The notes under the pieces are model-generated. The model saw only the letters and a list, made by a program, of their open reading frames with translations. It ran no database searches and was not told the origin of the DNA. Shown here piece by piece: positions 16,555-24,699 of a stretch of DNA of 43,991 nucleotides. Both the position numbers and the translations under genes were made by a program. Every line of letters starts with the position of its first letter. The stretch's first letter is position 1. Source of the DNA: a virus. Location of the stretch: the IMG/VR virus record IMGVR_UViG_3300009168_000027, positions 1-43,991 of that record. One strand, 5' to 3'.

Positions 16555-18572
16555 GGCGTGGACCATGCTTTCAAAGTATCATCGGGCTGTCGTGTGGTGG
16601 AATATAAACCTTCCAGTACCCACCCTTCTGCTGCAATAAGACCGTTGTTACGATTACCCAAGACTATTAAATTGAACGGCTGCGTTACCGGAGGGCTCCA
16701 AGCTACATCCATTAGGGGTACTTCACCCATACTAGACAGAGCGCAGTCATTCAGCTTATACCCTACTGATAATTTACACGTTCCCAATAATGGTATAATA
16801 GTTTGTGTCGCTGCCCAACTCATAGTAAGTCCACCATTATCATAACCAGTCACAGTCAATTTACCGTAATTTGCTCCTCCTGATGTACCAGTTCTTATCC
16901 CATTTACTAAAGTAGTGGTTGCTGTAGCATCTAAATTCATACTACCACTAGTACCTCCAACACCAACAGGATCTCCCTGAGTTATGAATTTTGAATAAAG
17001 AGTGCCTTCTGCATTATTTATTGAGCATTGTGAAGTTGTTAATTTAGGTATATCTGCGAAGCGTGTCGCAGTAGCAGTAGTTGTCAGTATGGGGCTAGAG
17101 ACACATAGAGCCTCATTCTGAACACCCCACACAGCAATTCTATCGGGGAAAGCGAGACGAAAACCCACTACCGGATTAGCTAGCGTCTGTGTGGGTATCG
17201 TAAACCGTGCCCATGAAGTTGTTGGACTAATGGCTACCCATGTAGTGCCACCATCCGTAGTCATTTCAATAAGGCCAGTACCTGCTATTGATCGTTTTAC
17301 ATATGCCGACATAAATCGAGCAGACGATGCTATTGTGGTAGTTTGTAAGATTGTACATGGACCGGGGCCGGGTACTAAATCAGTGGCCGATAAAGTCTTG
17401 CCATCTGGACCTGTTTGGTTTTTGGCGACCCCAAACATAGTGGATACCCATACAGGGGTAGACCCTGTAATATTTCTGGTAGCTCCGCTTGTGGCACCCG
17501 TCAAAGTGCCTGTGAATGTTCCAGTGCCGCCAGAGATAACATAAAATGTAGCGGTTGTTCCATTAAGTATAATCTTACCCGTGCCACCACCGGTAGCATT
17601 AACTGTTTCCCCATCAGTAAATCCACCTGCAATATTTGTCCCGGTGAGATGGTGAGTTATCGACAAATCATTGCTTTGAAGAACAACGTTGGTATGGGCG
17701 TTCTCTATTAAATACCCCGGCTGACTAATGCGCCTGTCATAGTCCCGGCGAAGCCCGTTCCATGTCGAAGAAGTAGTGGGCTTATAGAATGTGGGAGTGT
17801 AAGGAGCCGGAATACGCTCGAACTGATAGCCCCATAAATGATATGTAGCATTGGGGACACGAGTAGTAAGGCTATTTGCAGTACAGGCAAGTAACAACCC
17901 CCGAGAAGTTAATTCTTTGCCGATAATGCCTGTAACGGAAAGACGATAAAAACCATTGGCGGCTGGCTCAATTGTAGCGTTTAGCCATAGTTGTCCGGTA
18001 GTTCCTGGAGTTAATGGGGAGCTAACCCCCATAGTTCCCGTAGCCAGATTAAACCACTGACTTACAGTAACCGATGCCGGGGTCCAATGCTGGAAAAGAA
18101 ACCAATCATTCAGTGGCCCTTTTTTTACATAGCAAGAGATAGTGCATACATCCCCAGCCATAATCGTTCTACCGGCTGTAGGCTGAACAAGCGCATTGCC
18201 CGCACTACCTGTAGTTATTAAATCAGCCGTCATCGTGCCGTCAGGCGCTAGAGTATCATTAACTGTAGCTGTCCAGTCGGTATGCTGCCATGCGGCATTG
18301 CTAAAATCATCCGACCATAGGTCTAGGTTTTCAGGACCATAGCCTACAGTGCCATCCTGATTGTTGAGCATTGCTATGCCGTTTCTGACATTACCGAATT
18401 TAGGACCGGGAGGACCCTCATAGGCATTGGCAGGAGTAATACTATCATTTATTTTTAATATATCGGTAGCAGCATCTAACAACACACCGTTACCCAAAAG
18501 CGGAGGAGGACCACCACCACCACCACGCGTTGGCCGCGACCTAATCGAAAGCTCAAGAGCGAGCGCTGGCAT
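16551..18572 (-). CDS. Lectin/CBM-like tail surface protein
   Basis: 673 residues. The N-terminal part (residues about 1-70) has the phage words ILKINDSITPANAYEGPPG and ENLDLWSDDFSNAAW. Two related beta-sandwich modules follow: W...TVNDTLAPDGTMTADLIT...CTISCYVKKG..DWFLFQHW, and NQTGPDGKTLSATDLVPG...FMSAYVKRS. Both have the pattern of carbohydrate-binding (CBM-like) domains. The C-terminal ~150 residues look like a laminin-G/concanavalin-type lectin module (EGTLYSKFITQGDP...LSVGYKLNDCALSSMGEV). It probably sits on the tail and binds host glycans. It lies directly upstream of the Ig-like protein. Confidence 0.6.
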   Translation of the reverse strand: MPALALELSIRSRPTRGGGGGPPPLLGNGVLLDAATDILKINDSITPANAYEGPPGPKFGNVRNGIAMLNNQDGTVGYGPENLDLWSDDFSNAAWQHTDWTATVNDTLAPDGTMTADLITTGSAGNALVQPTAGRTIMAGDVCTISCYVKKGPLNDWFLFQHWTPASVTVSQWFNLATGTMGVSSPLTPGTTGQLWLNATIEPAANGFYRLSVTGIIGKELTSRGLLLACTANSLTTRVPNATYHLWGYQFERIPAPYTPTFYKPTTSSTWNGLRRDYDRRISQPGYLIENAHTNVVLQSNDLSITHHLTGTNIAGGFTDGETVNATGGGTGKIILNGTTATFYVISGGTGTFTGTLTGATSGATRNITGSTPVWVSTMFGVAKNQTGPDGKTLSATDLVPGPGPCTILQTTTIASSARFMSAYVKRSIAGTGLIEMTTDGGTTWVAISPTTSWARFTIPTQTLANPVVGFRLAFPDRIAVWGVQNEALCVSSPILTTTATATRFADIPKLTTSQCSINNAEGTLYSKFITQGDPVGVGGTSGSMNLDATATTTLVNGIRTGTSGGANYGKLTVTGYDNGGLTMSWAATQTIIPLLGTCKLSVGYKLNDCALSSMGEVPLMDVAWSPPVTQPFNLIVLGNRNNGLIAAEGWVLEGLYSTTRQPDDTLKAWSTP

Positions 18573-18805
18573 TAAGAAAGACCGATCATCAAAGTTGCAG
18601 TTGACGCCGCTTTAACTTTAGTGCATTGGCATAAAACATAGCCGCCAGCCGGGACCGTAAAATTAACCGTTGTTCCAGGTTTACCTACCGGCTCTATAGC
18701 AACGATTCCAGCGCCACCCACAAAAATTGACGAATATCCAACTTCTGTGGTATCTGACGGAACAACAGCTACCGCACTCCTAGCCAAGCCATCATTAATA
18801 GCCAT
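18572..18805 (-). CDS. Spike base protein, RCAP_Rcc01079-like
   Basis: 77 residues. The sequence AVVPSDTTEVGYSSIFVGGAGIVAIEPVGKPGTTVNFTVPAGGYVLCQCTKVKA matches the very common small phage family known as spike base protein (RCAP_Rcc01079 type), with its PSDTT, R/SxIFVGGAG and VPAG words. The family forms beta-structured trimers at the base of head or tail spikes. It overlaps the adaptor gene by one base (TAATG). Confidence 0.75.
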   Translation of the reverse strand: MAINDGLARSAVAVVPSDTTEVGYSSIFVGGAGIVAIEPVGKPGTTVNFTVPAGGYVLCQCTKVKAASTATLMIGLS

Positions 18806-19449
18806 TATGATAACCCCGTAATTTGACGCTTCAAAGGCGTCGAGCCCATCTTGATTCTGTTCGGAAGATCGTTAGCCACCGCCACCGATTCTACGTACTT
18901 CTTTTCCCACACCTGAATTCGCTCATCTTCAACCATATAGGGAGCCGCTTCCATGCATGCCGCATAAAGAAGTGTGTCTGGATGGTGGACAGTAAATGTG
19001 TTAGTACTTACACTGTCAGACAGCGGTATAATTTTCTCGTAGTAAAACACATCAACAATCGAGTCTTTCCCTACCCAAGGGTATATATGCAAAACATCGG
19101 CGTCTATTGCATAAAATTTTGGGTCCCCACCTGGGAAAGGGTCTTCTTCGATAAATTCCTGCATCTCGTTAATAGCGGACACGTCTAACGGTCCCACTCC
19201 ACGAACTGACACCAACCTAATCCTGTTAAAGGATGGGATGTTCAACGACAGAGAAATCGGGTTGCCAACCATGGCTTCCAAAATGGTAATGGGGAAGCGC
19301 TGCTCCATATGGTAAGAGGACAATTCCCGGTTCATGCGCATCTGCGCCAAATCCAGGAACTGCCCCACCTGAGCATCAGAATACTCGTCCGCGCCTATCC
19401 AGTTGCGAACGTAGGCTATCCAACCGTTATATGTAGTTGGAAAACTCAT
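18805..19449 (-). CDS. Head-tail adaptor (gp4-like)
   Basis: 214 residues. The helical N-terminus (NGWIAYVRNWIGADEYSDAQVGQFLDLAQMRMNRELSSYHMEQ) and the later VFYYEKIIPLSD...HHPDTLLYAACMEAAPYMVEDERIQVWEKKY match the adaptor that podoviruses use between portal and tail (P22 gp4-like / phage connector family). It would assemble as a ring below the portal. It starts at an ATG overlapping the stop of a 20-residue peptide and lies between capsid and spike genes. Confidence 0.7.
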   Translation of the reverse strand: MSFPTTYNGWIAYVRNWIGADEYSDAQVGQFLDLAQMRMNRELSSYHMEQRFPITILEAMVGNPISLSLNIPSFNRIRLVSVRGVGPLDVSAINEMQEFIEEDPFPGGDPKFYAIDADVLHIYPWVGKDSIVDVFYYEKIIPLSDSVSTNTFTVHHPDTLLYAACMEAAPYMVEDERIQVWEKKYVESVAVANDLPNRIKMGSTPLKRQITGLS

Positions 19450-19511
19450 TAGCAGAAAATCGGCTTTGGTTTGCCAGGCTTGCCCGGCTTAGCTGGTTTC
19501 GGTTTGCCCAT
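19449..19511 (-). CDS. Tiny Lys/Pro/Gly peptide
   Basis: A 20-residue reading frame, MGKPKPAKPGKPGKPKPIFC, preceded by a perfect AGGAGG five bases upstream of the ATG. Its TAA overlaps the ATG of the adaptor gene, so both ends look adapted for translation. Nearly every second residue is Pro or Lys and there is a terminal Cys. It may be a small basic virion or nucleic-acid-contacting peptide, or simply a leader that couples translation to the adaptor gene. Confidence 0.55.
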   Translation of the reverse strand: MGKPKPAKPGKPGKPKPIFC

Positions 19512-19520
19512 CATAGCCTC

Positions 19521-19691
19521 CTAGTGAACAGGTGCGCCAAACGACTGCCACCCCAAGAGCAGCAGCAGGATGAATAACATGACGTTGCCGCCAATCATGA
19601 AGTGATTCGGCTGCCCGGCATTCCAGTTAACCCAGATGCCTAGTACCAGCCACAATAGCATGAGAACCCAAAAAATCAAGCCCATAGACAT
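19521..19691 (-). CDS. Small two-helix membrane protein
   Basis: 56 residues read from the gap upstream of the adaptor genes. The ATG at 19689-19691 follows AGGAGGG by four bases. Two hydrophobic segments are clear: residues 4-21 (GLIFWVLMLLWLVLGIWV) and 37-49 (VMLFILLLLLGW), separated by NWNAGQPNHFM. Similar short membrane proteins starting with a GLxFWxLMLLWLVxG segment are common next to capsid genes in podoviruses. Role unknown, possibly membrane attachment during assembly or lysis. Confidence 0.75.
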   Translation of the reverse strand: MSMGLIFWVLMLLWLVLGIWVNWNAGQPNHFMIGGNVMLFILLLLLGWQSFGAPVH

Positions 19692-19700
19692 TGCGCCCTC

Positions 19701-19994
19701 CTATATTTTGTCAACAGTCATCAGTTTCTTGTTATTCTCCAGAAACCTTCTGACATACTTCTGAGCCTCTGGAGAGCCATCCATAATATTGACTCCGTGT
19801 TCTCGAAGTATTTTCTCTACTACAACGCACGGAATCGACCCTATTTTTCGCCAATTCCTGCTAGGAGAGAAGCCGTTCATTCCGCTATTGCGAATGGCAG
19901 CGTTCTCATCAAGCAGGGGCTCTACGTCCTCAACATGCTGAATCCGTAAGGTGTCAGTGTCTCGGTCGTAGAACTCCTGCGAGATTCGTGTCAC
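19701..19994 (-). CDS. Hypothetical head-region protein
   Basis: 97 residues, soluble, with TRISQEFYDRDTDTLRIQHVEDVEPLLDENAAIRN at the start and a helical C-terminal half (IPCVVVEKILREHGVNIMDGSPEAQKYVRRFLENN). Proteins of this kind are commonly found between capsid and adaptor genes in podoviruses. No enzymatic motif. Its start overlaps the stop of the upstream gene. Confidence 0.6.
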   Translation of the reverse strand: MTRISQEFYDRDTDTLRIQHVEDVEPLLDENAAIRNSGMNGFSPSRNWRKIGSIPCVVVEKILREHGVNIMDGSPEAQKYVRRFLENNKKLMTVDKI

Positions 19995-20293
19995 TTGTGC
20001 TTACCGTGTTTGTCGTCTTCGTGCTTGTCAAACAAATCTTTTTGCTTAGACGTACCAGCCTTGATAGCTTCCGAAACCGCTACCGCAACAGCCTTCGCTT
20101 CCATACTGGACCGAGTTGGCTGCTTGACAGGAGGATCAGACAACTTGTCTGAGGCTTCAGCCTTTTCAGCATCACGCATGGCAATCAGGAATTTTGCTCG
20201 GCCCTCTTCAACTTCAATCACTTTGCCGGGTGTATAAATTTCGTCGTCTTCTCCTAAAACGGTATTCTTTGTAACGATTTTCATGGTGGCCAT
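19991..20293 (-). CDS. Small head-associated protein
   Basis: 100 residues from ATG 20293 after GGAGGG; an in-frame ATG further upstream would overlap the capsid stop and lacks a good site. An N-terminal beta segment (MKIVTKNTVLGEDDEIYTPGKVIEVEEGRAKFLI) resembles small SH3-like head-completion or decoration modules. The rest is Ala/Lys-rich helix with a His/Lys/Asp-rich tail. Directly downstream of the major capsid gene, so a head role is likely. Confidence 0.55.
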   Translation of the reverse strand: MATMKIVTKNTVLGEDDEIYTPGKVIEVEEGRAKFLIAMRDAEKAEASDKLSDPPVKQPTRSSMEAKAVAVAVSEAIKAGTSKQKDLFDKHEDDKHGKHK

Positions 20294-20304
20294 AATACCC
20301 TCCA

Positions 20305-21279
20305 TCAACCGTTGGTATCAGCGACGATGCCAAGGGCCTTCTCGTTGCCTACTTCCAGAGTATACTCACCCTGGATCAGTCGGTTTTCCGTATGGCCGGT
20401 ACGGGCCAAGGGAAGTTGCCGAGTCGGCATCAAAGTACTGATCTTGACGTATTCCGGATCGATGATGAAGACATCGCGACCGGCAATGAAACGATCCGGG
20501 ATGATCTGTAGCTGACCAAAATCCGACTCGTAGACATCGATCGAGTTAACCAACTTCTTGTCGTCGGCTGACTTGTACTTGGTAGCATATCCGGTAAACA
20601 CCTTGCTGATCACCCGCTTGTTAACGGGAGACACCAAGGCATACTTAGGATCACCGCCCTGTGTCCACACCATCTGAATGACAGTGTTAAACAGGTCCTC
20701 TGTCAAGTCACGGTTGACGCCATTGACAGCCGCCGTTGCCGGATAACCATTCGGAGCCGCCGACAAAATCGGAGCAGCACCGGTAGTAATACCGTGAGAG
20801 TGGTTGGTGATAATAAACGCAGCAAGACCAGCTGCCACTCGGGTCGTTGCACCAACTGCCGCACCCGGCACCGCCGCGATGTTAGCAGTAAGCATTCCTT
20901 CTTTGTCGCGCTTCAGCTCTTTCAGCTTATAGCTGATCTGCTTGGCAATGTCTTCAACATTGGCCGCGCCGTCAACAAACTGCGAAGTATCGGACACCTT
21001 GACAACCTTATCGGAAATCTGGGTGTAGTTGCTCCGCCTGAAAGCCAGGGTCGGTGTATCGACTGCCGGGGCGTCTTCGCCTTCAGGAACTCGGTTTGCG
21101 GACGGGGAAGCCAACTCGACCAGCGGCCACTCGTGCAATGTCTTGGTCGCCTTATTTTTACCGGCGATCATAGAAATGAACGGAGTTTCCGTGGGCGAAA
21201 TCATGTTTTCAGCGTTGGACAGGTCCTCTCGGAGCGTCACACTGTCGTAGGTTTCGAGTGTAGCAGCAGCTACAGCCAT
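20305..21279 (-). CDS. Major capsid protein (SU10/DUF5309-like)
   Basis: 324 residues. Landmarks of the SU10-type/DUF5309 HK97-fold capsid family are visible: NAENMISPTETPFISMIAGKNKATKTLHEW near residue 21, RSNYTQISDKVVKVSDTSQFV near residue 81, QISYKLKELKRDKEGMLTANIA near residue 114, and a C-terminal IDPEYVKISTL...LPLARTGHTENRLIQGEYTLEVGNEKALGI. It would form the icosahedral shell. It lies between the scaffold gene and small head proteins, the usual order. Confidence 0.85.
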   Translation of the reverse strand: MAVAAATLETYDSVTLREDLSNAENMISPTETPFISMIAGKNKATKTLHEWPLVELASPSANRVPEGEDAPAVDTPTLAFRRSNYTQISDKVVKVSDTSQFVDGAANVEDIAKQISYKLKELKRDKEGMLTANIAAVPGAAVGATTRVAAGLAAFIITNHSHGITTGAAPILSAAPNGYPATAAVNGVNRDLTEDLFNTVIQMVWTQGGDPKYALVSPVNKRVISKVFTGYATKYKSADDKKLVNSIDVYESDFGQLQIIPDRFIAGRDVFIIDPEYVKISTLMPTRQLPLARTGHTENRLIQGEYTLEVGNEKALGIVADTNG

Positions 21280-21291
21280 TGTCTTAGTCCT

Positions 21292-22263
21292 TTATTTGGC
21301 TCGCACCAGCAACGTGGCAGCGACATCTTCGGCCCTACCGGTTCGTTGGGCGCGAGCGAGTGCGTTTTTATCCAGGCGTCGTGTTGCCTGAACAGCGGGT
21401 TTGGCAGCCGATGGGCGAAGCATAAGCTTCTTTTCAACCGGCGTGTTTGCTGAGTCACGTTGCTTCTTCACCAACGCGCGGTATTTAGCCGCATCGTTGA
21501 GAACAAGCAGAGCCCGATGGTCCATAACTTGACCAAGCTCTTGTTTCGTGTACCCGTAATAGGCTGCCGCGTCCGTGAATTTCCCCATAAGCTCAGGAGC
21601 CTTTCTGGGGTCACGCATTTCTGGCAGTTTGGCAGCGAGTGCGTCGGCTTGATCACTTAGGTAGCGGGATTGAGCGTCGGCCTGTAACTGAGCCTGCTCT
21701 TCCTGTACCCGTTGGATTTCCATCTGCACGGCGTACTGCCTATCCTGAGCATCTCGGACTTCCTCTTTTTTGAGGATGTATCCTTGAGGATCAGTAGCTT
21801 TCAACTTCACCCAGTCTATCTGGGGTTCAGTGACTGTGCTTAAAACGGCGTCGATCTGCTGGAGCTTCGCCATTGCCTGTTGATTGGATTGGTACAGGCT
21901 ATACGCCTGCGCCTCAACATGCTTTCGGGTCTCGACAGCTTTCGTAATGTTCTGTTCGACAAATTTGTTGCCCGAGAAGGTCTTTTTCAGCTCTTTCAGG
22001 GATACTTCGACCGGCTTCCCGTCTACCGTGACTTCAACAAGGTAGTCGTCGATGTTATCTTCGGGCTCTGCGGCGGCCTCTACGTCATCTTCGCCCTCCG
22101 GAACGGGCTCGTCTGGCCCCCCGTATGGCTGGTCATCCGGCTCGTCGGGCTCCGGCTCTTTCGAAGGCGTTCTAGGAACAGGTTGAGACGCCTTTGGAGC
22201 TTCCGGGTCCTTCCCCATAATCTCCGACAATACGTCTGAACTAATCTCGGGGTCGTCAGCCAT
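21292..22263 (-). CDS. Scaffolding protein
   Basis: 323 residues. The first ~75 residues are very acidic and Pro-rich (EPEPDEPDDQPYGGPDEPVPEGEDD). A module VDGKPVEVSLKELKKTFSGNKFVEQNITKAVE follows, a common start of phage scaffolds, then a long Gln/Ala/Glu-rich coiled coil, and a basic C-terminus (PSAAKPAVQATRRLDKNALARAQRTG). Acidic, helical, basic-tailed proteins directly upstream of the capsid gene are the standard form of a scaffold. Confidence 0.8.
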   Translation of the reverse strand: MADDPEISSDVLSEIMGKDPEAPKASQPVPRTPSKEPEPDEPDDQPYGGPDEPVPEGEDDVEAAAEPEDNIDDYLVEVTVDGKPVEVSLKELKKTFSGNKFVEQNITKAVETRKHVEAQAYSLYQSNQQAMAKLQQIDAVLSTVTEPQIDWVKLKATDPQGYILKKEEVRDAQDRQYAVQMEIQRVQEEQAQLQADAQSRYLSDQADALAAKLPEMRDPRKAPELMGKFTDAAAYYGYTKQELGQVMDHRALLVLNDAAKYRALVKKQRDSANTPVEKKLMLRPSAAKPAVQATRRLDKNALARAQRTGRAEDVAATLLVRAK

Positions 22264-22507
22264 GTCTCTGTCCTTCCGTCATCATCGTGTAATTTCCGGC
22301 GTATACCGCCAATCTCCCCAAAACCCTCTCAAGGGCTTTCGACTCGCTATAGAGGCTCTCCCGCAATTCCGATTGCTCTGGTTTAGAATTCATAATGTCG
22401 TCTCGGATGTTATCCTTGACCTCTTCGATGGCCGAATTGAACAACGGCCCGTCCAGCATATCCTTTATGGCTTTGCAGCGCCGGTATGCGAGGTCGTCCA
22501 GTATCAT
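22256..22507 (-). CDS. Small head-region protein
   Basis: 83 residues, helical and charged (LDDLAYRRCKAIKDMLDGPLFNSAIEEVKDNIRDDIMNSKPEQ...ESLYSESKALERVLGRLAVYAGNYTMM). Short proteins of this type are often encoded between portal and scaffold. It overlaps the portal stop by four bases and the scaffold start by eight. Function unknown. Confidence 0.6.
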   Translation of the reverse strand: MILDDLAYRRCKAIKDMLDGPLFNSAIEEVKDNIRDDIMNSKPEQSELRESLYSESKALERVLGRLAVYAGNYTMMTEGQRHG

Positions 22508-24699
22508 GCCGGAGTCCTCTTTGCCGCTGTTTGTTTCGCCACCTGTAGTTTTGTCTTAGCGTCCAGTTCCACTTTTTTGGCAGCAACTGCGTAATCCATG
22601 TCTTGCTTGTCCCGCTGCCTGTCGTCCTCTTGTACGGCCTTGTCGCGTTCCAACTGGTTGTCCATCAGGTGCTTCTGCATGTCTGCCGTGGACCTGATTT
22701 GCAGCTGCTTCGATTCGATCTGGCCCTTCTGTATCAATTCGGCGGACTTCAGTTGACCTTGCTGCTTGAGCTTTGCCCCCTCTGTCTGTATCTTGACCTG
22801 CCCCTTGATCTTTTCGGCTTCGATGATTGCCTGTGTCGGGTCCGGCGCCGTCTGTTTCTCCTGCTTCATGGCTTCGGCCTTAGCCTGGTCCATCTGCTGA
22901 AGCATCTTCGGGTCCACATACGGGAAGTAGTCGTTGATGTTATTTATCCCGGAGAGCCTCATTAACTTTTTGTATGTATTCCTTAATTGAATATAACCGG
23001 AGAGGGGATTTGAAAGGCCATATTGCCCGATGGCTAGTTTTTGGGCTTCCGCCACCATCGTCAGTATCGCCTGTTTCTCCTCGATCTTCCCATTCCCCAA
23101 ACCTACGTTCATCTGGATCGACATGTGGTCGTGCCATTCAGAAGTATCTATCTCCCTATAGCCTTGTTCACCTTTGTCGTCTTGAATCCTCGCCGGTCCT
23201 TTTTTGTCGTGTATGGCGCATCGCAGGATTGCCATGAACAGTTCTTTGCACCCGGTCTCTCCAATATTCCGGGCCATCATTTCGATACGAGCCTCGGCGG
23301 ATTGGGCTATCTGATTGGCGGCCACCCTCGAAGTTGACTGGAGTGCGTCGGCGTCCATGCCCTGAGACATTTTGGTGACACCGGACCTGGCTTCTGATAT
23401 CTCGTTGAGTACTTGCAACACCGGCAGGGTCTGCCCCGCCACGAACGGCGTTGCCAGTTCTTCTATCTGCCCCATCTGCCGGGCTCTAATAATTGCCCCA
23501 ATCTCGTTGTTCTTGGAGTCGTCCAGGTTCACCGCCTGTTCGTTCACCACCGTTCTCGGGCTGTTCACTAGCGCGGTGTTATCGAGAATGCTGCGCAGGA
23601 GCGCCGTCATGGCGTCTTGGTCTTGCTGGAGGTCCTCTGCCAGGCTAATTGGAAAGAAGACGTTCGGCATCATGTCTGATTTGAATATCGCCAACGGGCA
23701 GTATTTTGCCGGTTCGTCCACCACAATTTTATACCGGTTGCCCACCGTCATTATGTGCCGGAATTCCGCTATGCCGTCCCCGTCGGCGTCTATCCGCATC
23801 CATACTTCGCACAACAGGGCCTCTCTCGACGTGGGGTCTTCCGGCACCTCTTCTTCTGGAATGTCAAACCCTAAGCGGTTTACGCGCTCTTGCGCCAGTG
23901 GACTTGAATCTTCGTCGTCCAGCCCGCTGTCCAGTATGGTTTGGTAGTCAATCCCGAGCGCTGTGAGTTCGTATATGCGCTTCATTGAACGGAGACCAAA
24001 CAACCTGGCGTCCTGTGTCGTTAGCGCCTCTGAACTTATGATGAATTCTTCCGGAGGTACACAGTATATTTCCCATGTGTCCCGTGTTACCTTCCGGGTG
24101 ATCACTGCCTCTCTAACGTTAGAATCGAACCCGTCCGGCCCTGTCGCAACTTGGGGCTCCCCGAGTTCGGTCAGCGTGATGTCGTCCATTTCGTCAATTT
24201 GGTCGAGGTCCTCCTGAGTCAACATGGAGGTTTTGGTCTGCTCTGCTATCTGTTCCTTGCGATAACCGACCCTGATGATCCCGATTCTTGATTTTAGTGC
24301 GCACGTGACCGCCTCTATAAACGCCTTGTAACCCTCGTACCGCCAGAATACGCGGTTACAATATATCGTGGCGTCTGTGCACAGCTTTTCGTCCTCTTCG
24401 TCGTCCGACTGGAATTCTGCCACGGTGTCCGATTGTGTGAATATTCGCGCTATGCTCGCGATCACCGACTTTATGGCGTCTCGGACCTTGGTTACTACAA
24501 CCTGCGACCTACCTTTGACTGATTTTAGTGACGTCCCACCTTTGTAATATAGTTCTGCCCTCATGCGCTTTGGGCTGATTTCGGCCTCTATGAAGTCTGT
24601 GGCTTTGTCAATTTCGTACCGAACAATTTTCTCCAGGTCCTCTCTGGAGATTGGCTTCAACCGTTCTTTTTTGTGGAGAGTGCTGTCAAACATGTTCAC
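22504..24699 (-). CDS. Portal protein (P22 gp1-like)
   Basis: 731 residues, the right size for the P22-type portal. The N-terminus (KPISREDLEKIVRYEIDKATDFIEAEISPKRMRAELYYKG) and VVTKVRDAIKSVIASIARIFTQSDTVAEF...YCNRVFWRYEGYKAFIEAVTCALKSRIGIIRVGYRK are typical. The last ~140 residues are a long Gln/Lys/Glu helix (IQTEGAKLKQQGQLKSAELIQKGQIESKQ...), like the P22 barrel that projects into the head. The dodecameric ring forms the DNA entry and exit channel and binds the terminase encoded just upstream. Confidence 0.85.
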   Translation of the reverse strand: MNMFDSTLHKKERLKPISREDLEKIVRYEIDKATDFIEAEISPKRMRAELYYKGGTSLKSVKGRSQVVVTKVRDAIKSVIASIARIFTQSDTVAEFQSDDEEDEKLCTDATIYCNRVFWRYEGYKAFIEAVTCALKSRIGIIRVGYRKEQIAEQTKTSMLTQEDLDQIDEMDDITLTELGEPQVATGPDGFDSNVREAVITRKVTRDTWEIYCVPPEEFIISSEALTTQDARLFGLRSMKRIYELTALGIDYQTILDSGLDDEDSSPLAQERVNRLGFDIPEEEVPEDPTSREALLCEVWMRIDADGDGIAEFRHIMTVGNRYKIVVDEPAKYCPLAIFKSDMMPNVFFPISLAEDLQQDQDAMTALLRSILDNTALVNSPRTVVNEQAVNLDDSKNNEIGAIIRARQMGQIEELATPFVAGQTLPVLQVLNEISEARSGVTKMSQGMDADALQSTSRVAANQIAQSAEARIEMMARNIGETGCKELFMAILRCAIHDKKGPARIQDDKGEQGYREIDTSEWHDHMSIQMNVGLGNGKIEEKQAILTMVAEAQKLAIGQYGLSNPLSGYIQLRNTYKKLMRLSGINNINDYFPYVDPKMLQQMDQAKAEAMKQEKQTAPDPTQAIIEAEKIKGQVKIQTEGAKLKQQGQLKSAELIQKGQIESKQLQIRSTADMQKHLMDNQLERDKAVQEDDRQRDKQDMDYAVAAKKVELDAKTKLQVAKQTAAKRTPA

